Source: Richelia sp. CSU_2_1
GTDB lineage: Bacteria > Cyanobacteriota > Cyanobacteriia > Cyanobacteriales > Microcoleaceae
Direction of reading: 5' to 3'
DNA: 64,000 nt
Assembly: GCA_012034575.1 (NCBI GenBank)
Contig: JAAUPF010000002.1
Span: 1-64,000, forward strand
Shown in pieces: positions 54,701-62,673 of this stretch (position 1 is its first letter; each line of letters begins with the position of its first letter). Below the pieces are notes generated by a model. That model did not search any database, was not told the DNA's origin, and saw only the letters and a program-made list of their open reading frames with translations. A program made the position numbers and the translations under genes.

Positions 54701-57700
54701 TTTCCAGAGCTTTGGTATACCACTGCTTAGCTTTAGCTAAATTGCCTTGCGCTTGAGATATTTTGCCCAAAGTGTTGCAAGTCGGTGCAAAATCGGGATT
54801 GTGTTTTAGGGATTGCTCGCAGGCAGCTACAGCATCGCTTAACTTGCCTTGTTCTAGATAAAATTCAGCGCGTTTTTGGAAGTAATCGGCAGATTCTTGG
54901 TTCATAATTGTACTGGGATTTTGAGGGTTGTTTGTGGATTTTAAATTTAGCGATCTATTTGAGCTATGGAGATTCATCTCCACCAGCATTGTTTTTAGAT
55001 GATTTAAATTTATCAAAATATCTTCAGTTAACGGGTTTTGATACATTAACTGTCGGATGGGGTAGCAATCAAAACTCTCTCCTGTGAGGTAATAATGTTC
55101 GAGATTTAGTTGCTGACCGATCGCCCAATAATAATGTCTGATATAATTGGGAGATGCCAGCTCAATTACTTTCGTTCCCGGAGAACAGAAAATAATATTT
55201 GTCAGACCGCTGCCGTGGGGTGCTAGAATGACTTTTGCCCGAGAAAACAAAGCAATTTGCTCCCAAACAGTCATAGATTCTAGTAGCACTGAAATAAAGC
55301 CAAATCCGCTTAAAATTTCAATAACTTGCTCTTCATTGATGACTTGTCGGTAGCTGCATTTGCTGCGACTGATGTAGATGCGTTCTGGGTAAATTGAATT
55401 GGTGCGATCGCCGCCATCAACCAGATTTTTCTGGAAGCTAGAAGTTACGCAAAAATTAGTTTGATACGCTATCTCCGGCTTATGGTGTGCAGTGCGCACC
55501 CTACAATTAGAGTGAGTGCGTAAGTCTTGGGAGAAATAGTTGGTTTCATGCGGCAAATCCGGTAAAAACTCAATTTCTTGAGACGAAATGGCCGATTCTC
55601 GATCGAACTCTGGAGAATTGCTAGCAAAGGTTTTTTGAAGTTGCGGAAATTCCTCCGTTAAAAAAACCCGCCTCAAAAACTCCAACCCCTGCGGTGACAG
55701 CCAGCCCAAATATCCCGGAAAAGAGGGAACAATTAATTTTTCAGCTTCAATGTAAGGATGGCGATTGCTTTCTATAATTTTATATTCAGGAATCCCCAAA
55801 GCTTTCAGGGTTTCTCGCTGAAAAGGTTGCCGGCAGCTATTCACCAAAAACCAATCTATTTCTTCCAGATTTACCCCCCAATGCAGCAGAATTTCAACTC
55901 GGGGCAGAATATCTACCATCCAGTGAAAGTAGACATTTCCCGAAAGTCCAGCCAACACCGCCACCGTACCGTTTATCTGTTCTAAAGGTGGCAATTCTTC
56001 CGGTTGTAAATTCAGAAATCTGTGGCGAGTCGAATGTTGATTTTCGCATCCCGGTAACTCGCCCGGATATTCGCGAGAAAGTTCGGGTATGAATCGATCG
56101 CATTCATCGATAATCGCGATCGCATTGCAAATCATCCAAGAATTTTTTTGCGGTACGATCCAAGCCCGCCCGTTTGGCAGTACAGTTACGAAGGTTTCTG
56201 GAGATTCAACAGCAGTTTCTCGCCCGTTGCAAGCATATAAATTATTACCTAAATGCACGGGTTCAAACTGTTGGAAAATCCGCTTGAGACACCGCTGGCA
56301 ATCTAAACCGCCGCATTCGGATTTTGGCAGTTCGTTTTCGTTAACAATGGAGGGTAAGGATATATTTTGCGTTGACTGAGATTTAGCCTTAAGCCCGCAA
56401 TCCGGGAGATCCGGCAGATCCCGCAAATCCCGTAAATCCCCCAAATCCGGCAAATCCGGCAGGGGTTTAAACCCCTGCCTCATAGCGAAAGTCCTCTGAA
56501 GAGGACTGATAAGTTTTTGAATCCTATGAAGAGGATTTTCACCATCAGACAGGGAATTAATTTTCTGACTGATCCCGTGCATTCCAGTGGGGATTGTCCC
56601 CGAGGAACCCTTCACCAACGCGGAATCTGCTGTAAATTCTTCAGTCCTCTTTAGAGGACTTTCGCTATGAGACGGGGAATTAATTCCCCGGCGGACTTCT
56701 GGGTGATGCAGCCCTTCACGGCGGACTTCTCGCTGCAATTTCTGTTGTTTCAATACAGCCTGCAACGCCTCAGAAACATCCGATCGATCGCCCGCAAATG
56801 CCCGCACCAAATGGTAAATTACAATCGCTGCTGCAAATCGTTGCTGCCGCCTCAAGCAATCAGCCAGGCGCAAGTAAATATCTATATTTTTAGGTTGAAT
56901 TTGTAAAGCTTTTTTGTAATAAATTTCTGCCTGTTCGTAGCTGCCGTACTCCGCTAAGACATTTCCCTGATGCCAGTAAATTTCTGCTAAATTTAAAAAT
57001 AACGATCGAGGATAAGCCAAACTGGAAATGTCAGAACTAGAGGCATTGTTTCCTTGCAGTTGTCTGAGAAATCGGACGCAGGCGATTTGAGTTCGATCGA
57101 GTTCGTTAATTTCTGCTGCGGAATTCAACCGCATCTCTACCAAGCGGCAAAAACCTGCAACAAACTCGTTTTGCAAACCAATAGCTTTCTGGAAACACTG
57201 CATCGCCTCAGATAATTTATTTCTGGCAATTAAGGAAACAGCACGATCGCCCCAAGCCCAAACTCGATCGGGTTGTTTGTTAGTTACCCAGGCAAAACAT
57301 TCTCCGGCAAAAATATGCAGCCCCAATTGTTGGAATGCTTTGCCCAAATTGTAACGGGTTATAACTAATTCTGAATCGAGTTCGATCGCGCGGCGGTAAA
57401 GGGCGATCGCTTGTTCTGGCTGCCTAATTTCTAACAGTACAATACCTAAATTATTGTACAGGGGAGCATCATCCGGTGCCACAGCTATTCCCGCTGCAAA
57501 AATCGTAATTGCTTCATCAAATTTGCCCTCCTGCACCAGAATGCAGCCCCAATTGCTGTAGGCATTCGCCACCCAAGATACAAGGGATCTGTTAGGGCTT
57601 TTTTTCCAGCACGATATCACTTGCTGGTAACTGTTAATTGCTGCTGCTATTTTTCCTTGCTGCTGCAAAACAGTACCAGTCTCGTATATAGTTTTAACAT

Positions 57701-57740
57701 CTAAATTGGTATTTTGTTCGATCGCTTCGACGCTAAGCAT
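51777..57740 (-). CDS. giant TPR-GT61-TPR protein
   Basis: This 1987-residue protein begins with tetratricopeptide repeats (about 15-335), then a linker (about 340-450) coded by DNA repeats. A GT61/DUF563 glycosyltransferase domain follows (about 580-900): GNVYFHWMVDILPRVEILL, PERIYISRSKCSYRQ and ILAPHGSGLTNIIFCSPG. About 25 more repeats in three blocks, separated by polar linkers, fill residues about 945-1980. GT61 enzymes (plant xylosyl/arabinosyltransferases and bacterial relatives) add pentoses or GlcNAc to glycans. Such length is unusual and the whole frame is open, so the gene seems functional. It is likely membrane-free and may scaffold other enzymes of the cluster. Starts at ATG 57740. 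Confidence 0.9.
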   Translation of the reverse strand: MLSVEAIEQNTNLDVKTIYETGTVLQQQGKIAAAINSYQQVISCWKKSPNRSLVSWVANAYSNWGCILVQEGKFDEAITIFAAGIAVAPDDAPLYNNLGIVLLEIRQPEQAIALYRRAIELDSELVITRYNLGKAFQQLGLHIFAGECFAWVTNKQPDRVWAWGDRAVSLIARNKLSEAMQCFQKAIGLQNEFVAGFCRLVEMRLNSAAEINELDRTQIACVRFLRQLQGNNASSSDISSLAYPRSLFLNLAEIYWHQGNVLAEYGSYEQAEIYYKKALQIQPKNIDIYLRLADCLRRQQRFAAAIVIYHLVRAFAGDRSDVSEALQAVLKQQKLQREVRREGLHHPEVRRGINSPSHSESPLKRTEEFTADSALVKGSSGTIPTGMHGISQKINSLSDGENPLHRIQKLISPLQRTFAMRQGFKPLPDLPDLGDLRDLRDLPDLPDCGLKAKSQSTQNISLPSIVNENELPKSECGGLDCQRCLKRIFQQFEPVHLGNNLYACNGRETAVESPETFVTVLPNGRAWIVPQKNSWMICNAIAIIDECDRFIPELSREYPGELPGCENQHSTRHRFLNLQPEELPPLEQINGTVAVLAGLSGNVYFHWMVDILPRVEILLHWGVNLEEIDWFLVNSCRQPFQRETLKALGIPEYKIIESNRHPYIEAEKLIVPSFPGYLGWLSPQGLEFLRRVFLTEEFPQLQKTFASNSPEFDRESAISSQEIEFLPDLPHETNYFSQDLRTHSNCRVRTAHHKPEIAYQTNFCVTSSFQKNLVDGGDRTNSIYPERIYISRSKCSYRQVINEEQVIEILSGFGFISVLLESMTVWEQIALFSRAKVILAPHGSGLTNIIFCSPGTKVIELASPNYIRHYYWAIGQQLNLEHYYLTGESFDCYPIRQLMYQNPLTEDILINLNHLKTMLVEMNLHSSNRSLNLKSTNNPQNPSTIMNQESADYFQKRAEFYLEQGKLSDAVAACEQSLKHNPDFAPTCNTLGKISQAQGNLAKAKQWYTKALEIQPNFPEVYTNLSVLYAQEQNWEMALLCHQKLKNVPVQNPVINNNNNQNVLAFNPDDIEVYIQGAEAFYAQRKFEQAASACQRVIQVKPDPRVYKILGNARQAQGKLEEAKNCYGKAIALDPDYAEAYTNLGTLYAQEQQWQSAIAFYQKAIVLQPNLASTYRNLARVRSQMGQLAEADECWFKAYSLEPDKATPEEHINLGDNFLKQNQVTQAIRCYCHAIELNPNSNQAYQHLGNALKVQKNLQEEVANYRKVIERPANIFGDLFKTVIVGFNAKNELPSHSKNPVLQGNTAANSLPIEPAIPAETPPVQSQQPTNVTQQLNRSDRPTNFAPATANSIDVVSRVMAGNSGFTEDFQRQETAVANSGFAEDFRQQETAENCLQRAEAYCAQKQLDRAIAECRRAVEIQPEAVAAWKLWGNILQEQGNLPGAIECYQKAVKIKSYDAQAHLNLGSLYAINKQIPQAIAAYKKAISLQPNLPAAYRNLARVWTQEGKQEEANECWYEAFALEPEKVSPQQHCKLGNNLFKQGKFAQAAACYQRAIELNPNFNPAYQNLAKALTKQGKLDEAAVCLQKAAALNGNSLVSGHPAVDSVPAATRIEGDSNDRKPVADAKIEDTIAPAAPVDNSKNGHSKSAKNLTVSSLAILPSQPLTIVDSVSTKSEFVSAEEFIKQAEFDFARGKLEEAIGACQKAIEIQPKAALAYKIMGNATQAMGKLDAARCWYAQALEIDPNFAEVHANLGSLHAQQKQWQKSIVCYQKAIEIKPDLAGAHRNLARVLLQSGQQKAGAKCWYEALTLDINWAKPEEHFTLGNTLLELGELEQAIACYRRAIQLQPNYADACHNLGEVLSVRGELEEAIEAYLRAIELNPNFDASHYSLGKAWASLDRREEAISCFRRAIELNPKFAQAYQSLGDVLDSRGQIDEAIGCYEKTIELKPDIWEVHQKLGDALQEKGEIDGAIEAYNRAIELAKN
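56396..56760. repeat. dispersed repeats kept in frame inside the GT61 gene
   Basis: Palindromes CAGGGGTTTAAACCCCTG (56460-56477), AGTCCTCTGAAGAGGACT (56490-56507), AGTCCTCTTTAGAGGACT (56643-56660) and CGGGGAATTAATTCCCCG (56673-56690) sit beside an AAATCCGGC tandem tract (56396-56460). All lie in the linker before the GT61 domain and remain open in frame (DLPDLGDLRDL and similar text). Confidence 0.85.
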
Positions 57741-57827
57741 AGTTAAATCACCGATCGATAACAGTCTTTATGACACCTTTGACAAGGTTAATTTTTATTA
57801 AAGTAGCCGGACGCGCCACCTGCTGCA

Positions 57828-57852
57828 GTAAGGTGCGCACTGTGCGCTCTAC
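57828..57852. repeat. GGTGCGCA dispersed palindrome
   Basis: GTAAGGTGCGCACTGTGCGC plus CTAC forms a hairpin between the giant GT61 gene and the RTX gene. It is related to copies at 13906-13930 and, inside the GT61 frame, near 55487-55504. Confidence 0.7.
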
Positions 57853-57919
57853 CTAAATAATGCTTGCGTAAATCTCCAGCAATTTAGTGGTAGATGCCAG
57901 CCCTAAATCTAATTGAAAT

Positions 57920-59158
57920 TTAGATAATTTCAAAGTTGTTGGACCCAATATTCAAATTAGAACCAACTTGAGCGACGATCGAAACTTGACCGTTTTGATT
58001 GCGGTAGTACAGCAAACCGTCAACCGGGTTGTAGACGAGATTAGCCGTGCCAGCAGCCCCTGGAATGTTAGGATTGAAATTGGGAACGGTAACAAATTGA
58101 TTGCCAGTTAGATTGCCCGGTACCAAAGCATTAAACACAGCTCGATCGAGCTGTATCTTATCTTCTGTAATATTAAAATCTGTCAGCGTATCCATATTAT
58201 CGGCACCGACAAACTCAAAGCGGAAGGTATCTGCCCCGGCACCTCCAAACAGGATGTCATTACCTCTGTTTCCAGCAAGAATATCGTTGCCAGCGTCGCC
58301 TTCTAGCAAGTCATTATCTTTACCGCCGTACAAGATGTCGTTGCCTTCGCCGCCCCTGACAGTATCATTTCCTAAGTTGCCGCTGACGATATCATCTCCA
58401 GGGCCACCTTCAACAACATCATCGCCTTTACCGCCGTAGACAAAATCATTGCCTTCGCCGCCTCTGACAGTATCGTTGCCTTCACCGCCTAAAACAAAGT
58501 CACTGCCAGCACCACCATCTACAAAGTCGTTGCCTTTGTCGCCAAACAGATTGTCATCGCCAGCACCGCCTTCGATAAAGTCACTGCCTTTACCGCCGTA
58601 GGCAATATCATTGCCTTCGCCACCTCTGAGAGTATCGTTACCCTCACCGCCCAAAAGCAAATCATTGCCAGTACCGCCTTCTAGCAAGTCATTGCCCCTG
58701 TCGCCAGAAAGGATGTCATCGCCAGCACCGCCAACGATTAAATCACCATCTTTGCCGCCGAAGACAGTATCGCTGTTGTCGCCACCGATGACGGTATCTG
58801 CTCCTTGGTTGCCAAGCAGAAGATTGTTGCCATCGCCGCCCAAGACTACATCGTTGCCTTTACCGGCGTAGACAATATCGTTGCCACTGCCGCCTTGAAC
58901 GTTATCATTGCCTTCGCCACCGAACAAAAGGTCATTGCCTTCACCGCCTCTCAAGTTATCATCGCCGTCTAAACCGAAGATGATGTCATCGCCGCCTAAG
59001 CCGGCAGCTTCGTCATTAGCAGAGCCTAAATTGATTTCATCCGAGCCGATGCTGCCGTTTATTCTGTTCGGTGAATTCGGCGAGCCTTGGATAATTAAAC
59101 CGCCAAAAGCGTTCGGTATGGCGCTTAGGGGTTGAGTGGGATTTGTTACTTGGGACAT
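57920..59158 (-). CDS. RTX (hemolysin-type) calcium-binding repeat protein
   Basis: This 412-residue protein has tandem GGxGxDxLx nonapeptides over about residues 35-320 (GGEGNDLLFGGEGND and similar). They should fold into a calcium-bound parallel beta roll. The C-terminal domain (about 320-412; GADTFRFEFVGADNMDTLTD) is the usual RTX end used for type I secretion. There is no enzymatic domain and no N-terminal signal, as expected for type I export. In gliding filamentous cyanobacteria, related RTX repeats occur in oscillin, the glycoprotein surface coat. It may be a structural surface protein here and perhaps the target of the adjacent glycosyltransferases, which is an inference. Confidence 0.92.
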   Translation of the reverse strand: MSQVTNPTQPLSAIPNAFGGLIIQGSPNSPNRINGSIGSDEINLGSANDEAAGLGGDDIIFGLDGDDNLRGGEGNDLLFGGEGNDNVQGGSGNDIVYAGKGNDVVLGGDGNNLLLGNQGADTVIGGDNSDTVFGGKDGDLIVGGAGDDILSGDRGNDLLEGGTGNDLLLGGEGNDTLRGGEGNDIAYGGKGSDFIEGGAGDDNLFGDKGNDFVDGGAGSDFVLGGEGNDTVRGGEGNDFVYGGKGDDVVEGGPGDDIVSGNLGNDTVRGGEGNDILYGGKDNDLLEGDAGNDILAGNRGNDILFGGAGADTFRFEFVGADNMDTLTDFNITEDKIQLDRAVFNALVPGNLTGNQFVTVPNFNPNIPGAAGTANLVYNPVDGLLYYRNQNGQVSIVAQVGSNLNIGSNNFEII

Positions 59159-59664
59159 AGCCAGTCATCTCGCATAGAAGGATTATCTATCGGGAGTATG
59201 TATACCTCTGGTGAGATTTACTAGCAACATTACTGACATCCGGAATTATTCGCTCTAATTTTTATTCATTAATTTCGCCCTCTCTCTATCTGTAAGGTGG
59301 GGACTGTCACCCTTACCGAGTGCTTAAAAAACGTAAATAATCTCCGTAGAAATTTATTGTGAACTTTGGAATTCACACATTGCAACTTAGCGGGTTTGAG
59401 ATTTGTTTTTAGCTTTGAGATTTGCGATCTGATATTTTATGAGATTTACGGAAACAATTTAACTATTTCAACGTCATGAGCTTACAATGTGAAATTTTAA
59501 ATTCACCGATCGCACGGATTTGCTGCGTTCTAGGGTGACAGTAGTTTAGCCTGTAGCTTAGCCTGTAGCTTAGCCTACCAATCGATCGAACAAGATCTAA
59601 GTCCCGATCTCTGCTACAATAAAATAAATATCTTATTTAAAAGTCGATCGACAAAGCAGAAACC
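59159..59664. other. long AT-rich intergenic region
   Basis: No gene was found in these 506 bases. It should contain the promoter of the RTX gene (near 59160-59300) and that of the toxin-antitoxin unit (AT-rich, 59610-59640). A TAGCCTGTAGCT direct repeat occurs about 2.5 times at 59547-59577. Confidence 0.5.
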
Positions 59665-59982
59665 ATGACACTCACAAAAACCGACTATAAATATATAGAA
59701 CTAGACGAGCGCAACGTTCCCATCATCGCCGGAACTACGATGAAAGTTGTTGAATTAGTTGAAGCTCAAATAGCTTATGGTTGGAGTCCAGCAGAATTGC
59801 ACCTCAATCATCGCTACTTAACTATGAGCCAAATTCTTTCGGCCTTAGCTTATTATTGGGATTGGAAACAAGCAATAGACGCAGAGATCGAGCGACGAGA
59901 AAATTACATTAAACAAGCAGAAATTGAAGCAGGTGAATCTCCTTTTGTTGCTAGATTGCGCGAGCAAGGGCTATTGAAATGA
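59665..59982 (+). CDS. DUF433 antitoxin
   Basis: This 105-residue protein has a DUF433 helix-turn-helix core (about 10-75; YIELDERNVPIIAGTTMKVV and the typical WSPAELHLNHRYLTMSQILS). A charged C-terminal helix (IDAEIERRENYIKQAE) may bind the toxin. DUF433 proteins pair with DUF5615 PIN-like toxins, and here the next gene starts four bases before this one ends (ATGA overlap), the usual toxin-antitoxin arrangement. It probably represses its own promoter. The start ATG 59665 follows AAAGCAGAAACC, a weak ribosome binding site. Confidence 0.9.
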   Translation: MTLTKTDYKYIELDERNVPIIAGTTMKVVELVEAQIAYGWSPAELHLNHRYLTMSQILSALAYYWDWKQAIDAEIERRENYIKQAEIEAGESPFVARLREQGLLK

Positions 59983-60326
59983 GTCTAGCATTTTATATGG
60001 ATGAACATATCCATTCAGCTATTACTGTTGGCTTGCGTCTCCGAGATGTAGATGTTTTAACTGTTCAAGAAGATGGACTTGCTGGAACACCCGATCCTAT
60101 TTTACTCGATCGAGCGATGGAACTCGGGCTAATTATGTTTTCTCAAGACCAAGATTTTTTAATTGAAGCCAAACGCCGTCAATCCGAAGGGATAAATTTT
60201 GCTGGTGTTATCTTTGCTCGCCAGTCCTGTGTTTCTATTGGTGATTGTATTCGCGATTTAGAAATAATTGCTAAGCTTGGTGAGTTAGAAGAATTTGTTA
60301 ATCGAGTTCAATATTTGCCTTTATAA
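59979..60326 (+). CDS. DUF5615 PIN-like toxin
   Basis: This 115-residue protein belongs to the DUF5615 PIN-like family. The acidic residues of the PIN active site appear as FYMDEHIHSAITVGLRLR (about 5-22; Asp8), DVLTVQEDGLAGTPDPILLD and MFSQDQDFL (Asp about 56-58). Such proteins are presumed RNases that stop growth when their antitoxin is lost. It is translationally coupled to the DUF433 gene. No membrane segment is present. RNase activity has not been shown for most members. Confidence 0.9.
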   Translation: MSLAFYMDEHIHSAITVGLRLRDVDVLTVQEDGLAGTPDPILLDRAMELGLIMFSQDQDFLIEAKRRQSEGINFAGVIFARQSCVSIGDCIRDLEIIAKLGELEEFVNRVQYLPL

Positions 60327-60439
60327 CTGGTAAATTATGTTTCGTAATTATTTTAAATTGACATGACCGATCGAGCCAATTTTAGATTTTAAATTTTAGA
60401 TTTTAGATGGGTTCTGAGAACGATGCGACTTTCGTACTG

Positions 60440-60512
60440 CATCAACTATTAACTGTCAACTATTAACTGTCAACTGTCAACTGTCAACTATCAACTATCA
60501 ACTGTCAACTCA
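60440..60512. repeat. CAACTAT/CAACTGT heptamer array
   Basis: About ten CAACTATTAACTGT-type heptamers lie between the toxin and the convergent dehydrogenase gene, a few bases from the latter's stop. Confidence 0.9.
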
Positions 60513-60516
60513 CCAA

Positions 60517-61305
60517 TTAAACAGATTGTCGGTGAACCAAAGTTGCAGTAGCTTGGTCTGTCGGAACTAATAAAACTTCGCTAATATTAACGTGAGGCGA
60601 TCGCGTGGCACAAAAATAAACCACATCAGCTACATCCCCAGCAGTTAGCGGTGTCAATCCTTGATAAACATTTTTAGCTTTTTCATCATCGCCGTGAAAC
60701 CGGACATTGCTAAATTCTGTCTCTACCAAACCCGGTTCTATTTCCGTCACTCGCACCGCAGTTCCCAACAAATCTTGTTTCAACCCTTCGGAAATCGCTC
60801 TCACTGCTGCTTTGGAAGCACAATAAACATTGCCTTTAGGATAAGCCGCACGGCCGGCGATCGAACCGATATTAATGACGTGTCCCCGGCCTCGATCGAC
60901 CATTCCCGGCACGATGTAGCGCGTTACGTACAGCAACCCTTTAACATTAGTATCGATCATTTCTTCCCAATCTTGAAAGTCGCCTTCGTGCAGTTTGTCT
61001 AAACCGCGACTCAATCCCGCATTGTTAATCAGAATATCGATGGCTTTCCAGTTGTCGGGAAGTGCGTTTATAGCAGCTTCAACTTGAGGGCTATCGCGCA
61101 CGTCTAATTCTATTAAATAAATATCATCTTTCGATGCGATCGCCCCCGTTTCTGCAAGTTCCCTTGCCAGTCGATCGAGCCTTTCCAGCCGGCGGGCTGC
61201 TAAAATCAATTTGGCACCGCCGCCAGCAAATATTTTAGCGCAAGCCTCCCCGATACCGCTGCTCGCACCTGTAATTAAAACAATTTGGTTTTGGACAGAA
61301 ATCAT
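60517..61305 (-). CDS. short-chain dehydrogenase/reductase
   Basis: This 262-residue NADP(H)-type enzyme has TGASSGIGEACAKIFAGGGA (cofactor loop, about 13-32), ILINNAGLSRG (about 91), the catalytic Ser in VINIGSIAGRAAYPKG and the Tyr/Lys pair in NVYCASKAAVRAI (about 159-163). VTEIEPGLVETEF follows. The sequence resembles the YdfG/3-hydroxy acid dehydrogenase group, which oxidises serine or related acids with NADP. Substrate is uncertain. The AARRLERL after strand 2 suggests NADPH preference. It is a single gene flanked by repeat arrays on both sides. Confidence 0.92.
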   Translation of the reverse strand: MISVQNQIVLITGASSGIGEACAKIFAGGGAKLILAARRLERLDRLARELAETGAIASKDDIYLIELDVRDSPQVEAAINALPDNWKAIDILINNAGLSRGLDKLHEGDFQDWEEMIDTNVKGLLYVTRYIVPGMVDRGRGHVINIGSIAGRAAYPKGNVYCASKAAVRAISEGLKQDLLGTAVRVTEIEPGLVETEFSNVRFHGDDEKAKNVYQGLTPLTAGDVADVVYFCATRSPHVNISEVLLVPTDQATATLVHRQSV

Positions 61306-61311
61306 GCGATT

Positions 61312-61562
61312 TTAGATTGGTAATTGGTAATTGGTAATTGGTAATTGGTAATTGGTAATTGGTAATCGATAGTCGGTCAACTGCTAACTATCAACGATCG
61401 ACTCTCAACGATCGACTATCAACTATCAACTATCAACTGTAAGGTACGTCGCTACGCTAATGGTCGGTTGATGTTTGGAGATTTCGGTGGATCGGCACCC
61501 TACAACTGTCAACTGTCAACTGTCAACTGTCAACTGTCAACTGTCAACTGTCAACTGTCATT
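61312..61562. repeat. GGTAATTG array and AACTGTC array
   Basis: Six or more GGTAATT(G) 8-mers (61318-61366), TCAACGATCGACTATCAACTATC units (61390-61440) and about nine AACTGTC heptamers (61502-61560). The last unit touches the stop codon of the next gene. Confidence 0.9.
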
Positions 61563-62457
61563 TGACAATTCGCAGGCGTTGAGTGATTGTTGTAATGCCA
61601 CCTTGCCGCATCAAAACTGCCGATATCCAGCGATTGTTAGGCGCAGCCGGAGCTTTGCCCACTTTAAAAATCCCGCCGGAAGACAGCAACTCCAGCTCGA
61701 CTTCTGAGGGATTAAAAAGAGTTTTTTCGCTCACGGGTTCTTCCAAAACCGTGCCGATTAAAATATCATCGCCGATCGGCTCTCGGACGATCGCATCAAA
61801 ATGATACTCCTGTCCCACCTGAACTTGCTCCGGCAAATTCACTTGAATTGTCGGCGGATTGTTGCCGGAACTAAGCTGAGTTTGTTCGGCTAAAATCTCT
61901 TGGCTGACGATTTTTTCCCCTTCAAATCGCTGCTGAGAACGGATGGTAGCTTTCAAATTTAATTGCCGGCCTTCCTGTTTGTGACTGCCGGTAATTGTAG
62001 TAATAGTTTCTGCCACGATCGCGCTGCCTTCGGATTTCCACGATTTGAGTTCGGTGCGATAATTCAAACTGGGATAGCGTTCCCATAATTGCTTCAGTGC
62101 TTTTTCCAAACTCTGACTGTTTAAACCGTCAGAATGAGTGAAATTTTGACCGTAAAATGCCATCACCGCTTTAAGATCGCGGCGGTTGGCTGCAGCATCA
62201 ATTTCTGTTAGCAGCTTTGTCAGTTGGGCGGGTGCATTTGTTGGAGTTTGAGCTTGAATTTGGGGAGCAGCCGATCGCCCTGTTTGAGCTCCCACAGCAT
62301 CCGGATGCAGCGCGCTAGCACCTGCAAAGGTTAAAAACAGCAAAAAAGGTCCGATCGCTCTCCCGCGGGTGCAGGCGAACGGGAACGCTCGATCGGCTAG
62401 CGGTTTGCTCGGAGAATACGCAGATATACTTGACATTAAATTCAAAAAGTTACGCAT
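61558..62457 (-). CDS. exported NTF2-like (SnoaL-fold) hypothetical protein
   Basis: This 299-residue protein has an N-terminal signal (about residues 20-55; GPFLLFLTFAGASALHPDA). An NTF2-like domain follows (about 75-185; LTKLLTEIDAAANRRDLKAV, MAFYGQNFTHSDGLN and LKSWKSEGSAIVAET). A C-terminal beta domain covers about 190-299 (PPTIQVNLPEQVQVGQEYHF). It is likely periplasmic or lipid-associated. The NTF2 fold is a small cavity used for binding or catalysis, and no catalytic residues can be assigned. Start: ATG 62457 is preferred over 62580, which would add a basic leader without a better signal. Uncertain in detail. Confidence 0.8.
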   Translation of the reverse strand: MRNFLNLMSSISAYSPSKPLADRAFPFACTRGRAIGPFLLFLTFAGASALHPDAVGAQTGRSAAPQIQAQTPTNAPAQLTKLLTEIDAAANRRDLKAVMAFYGQNFTHSDGLNSQSLEKALKQLWERYPSLNYRTELKSWKSEGSAIVAETITTITGSHKQEGRQLNLKATIRSQQRFEGEKIVSQEILAEQTQLSSGNNPPTIQVNLPEQVQVGQEYHFDAIVREPIGDDILIGTVLEEPVSEKTLFNPSEVELELLSSGGIFKVGKAPAAPNNRWISAVLMRQGGITTITQRLRIVK

Positions 62458-62673
62458 TAGATGATAATTTGGTAATCGAACTGCTGGTGTGGCAGCGCGG
62501 GCAACTGTTCGCCTGCAACTGTTTCCCCGTAACTGTTTCCCCATAACAGAAACTGACAACCGATCTGGAAGTCGGCACAATCTAATTTTAAGTACCCGAT
62601 CGGAAATTAGCTGAAACTGCCGGAACCATTAAGCATATTAATCTAAAACCTCAAATCTAAAATCTATCGACCT
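62458..62673. other. divergent promoter region before murG
   Basis: The 216 bases contain CAACTGTTTCCCCGTAACTG-type direct repeats (62517-62548) and an AAATCTA pair just before murG. No gene was found. Confidence 0.4.

Noticed and set aside
58101-59135. Pro/Ser/Leu-rich frames antisense to the RTX gene
   Set aside because: Shadows of the periodic GGxGxD codons on the other strand.
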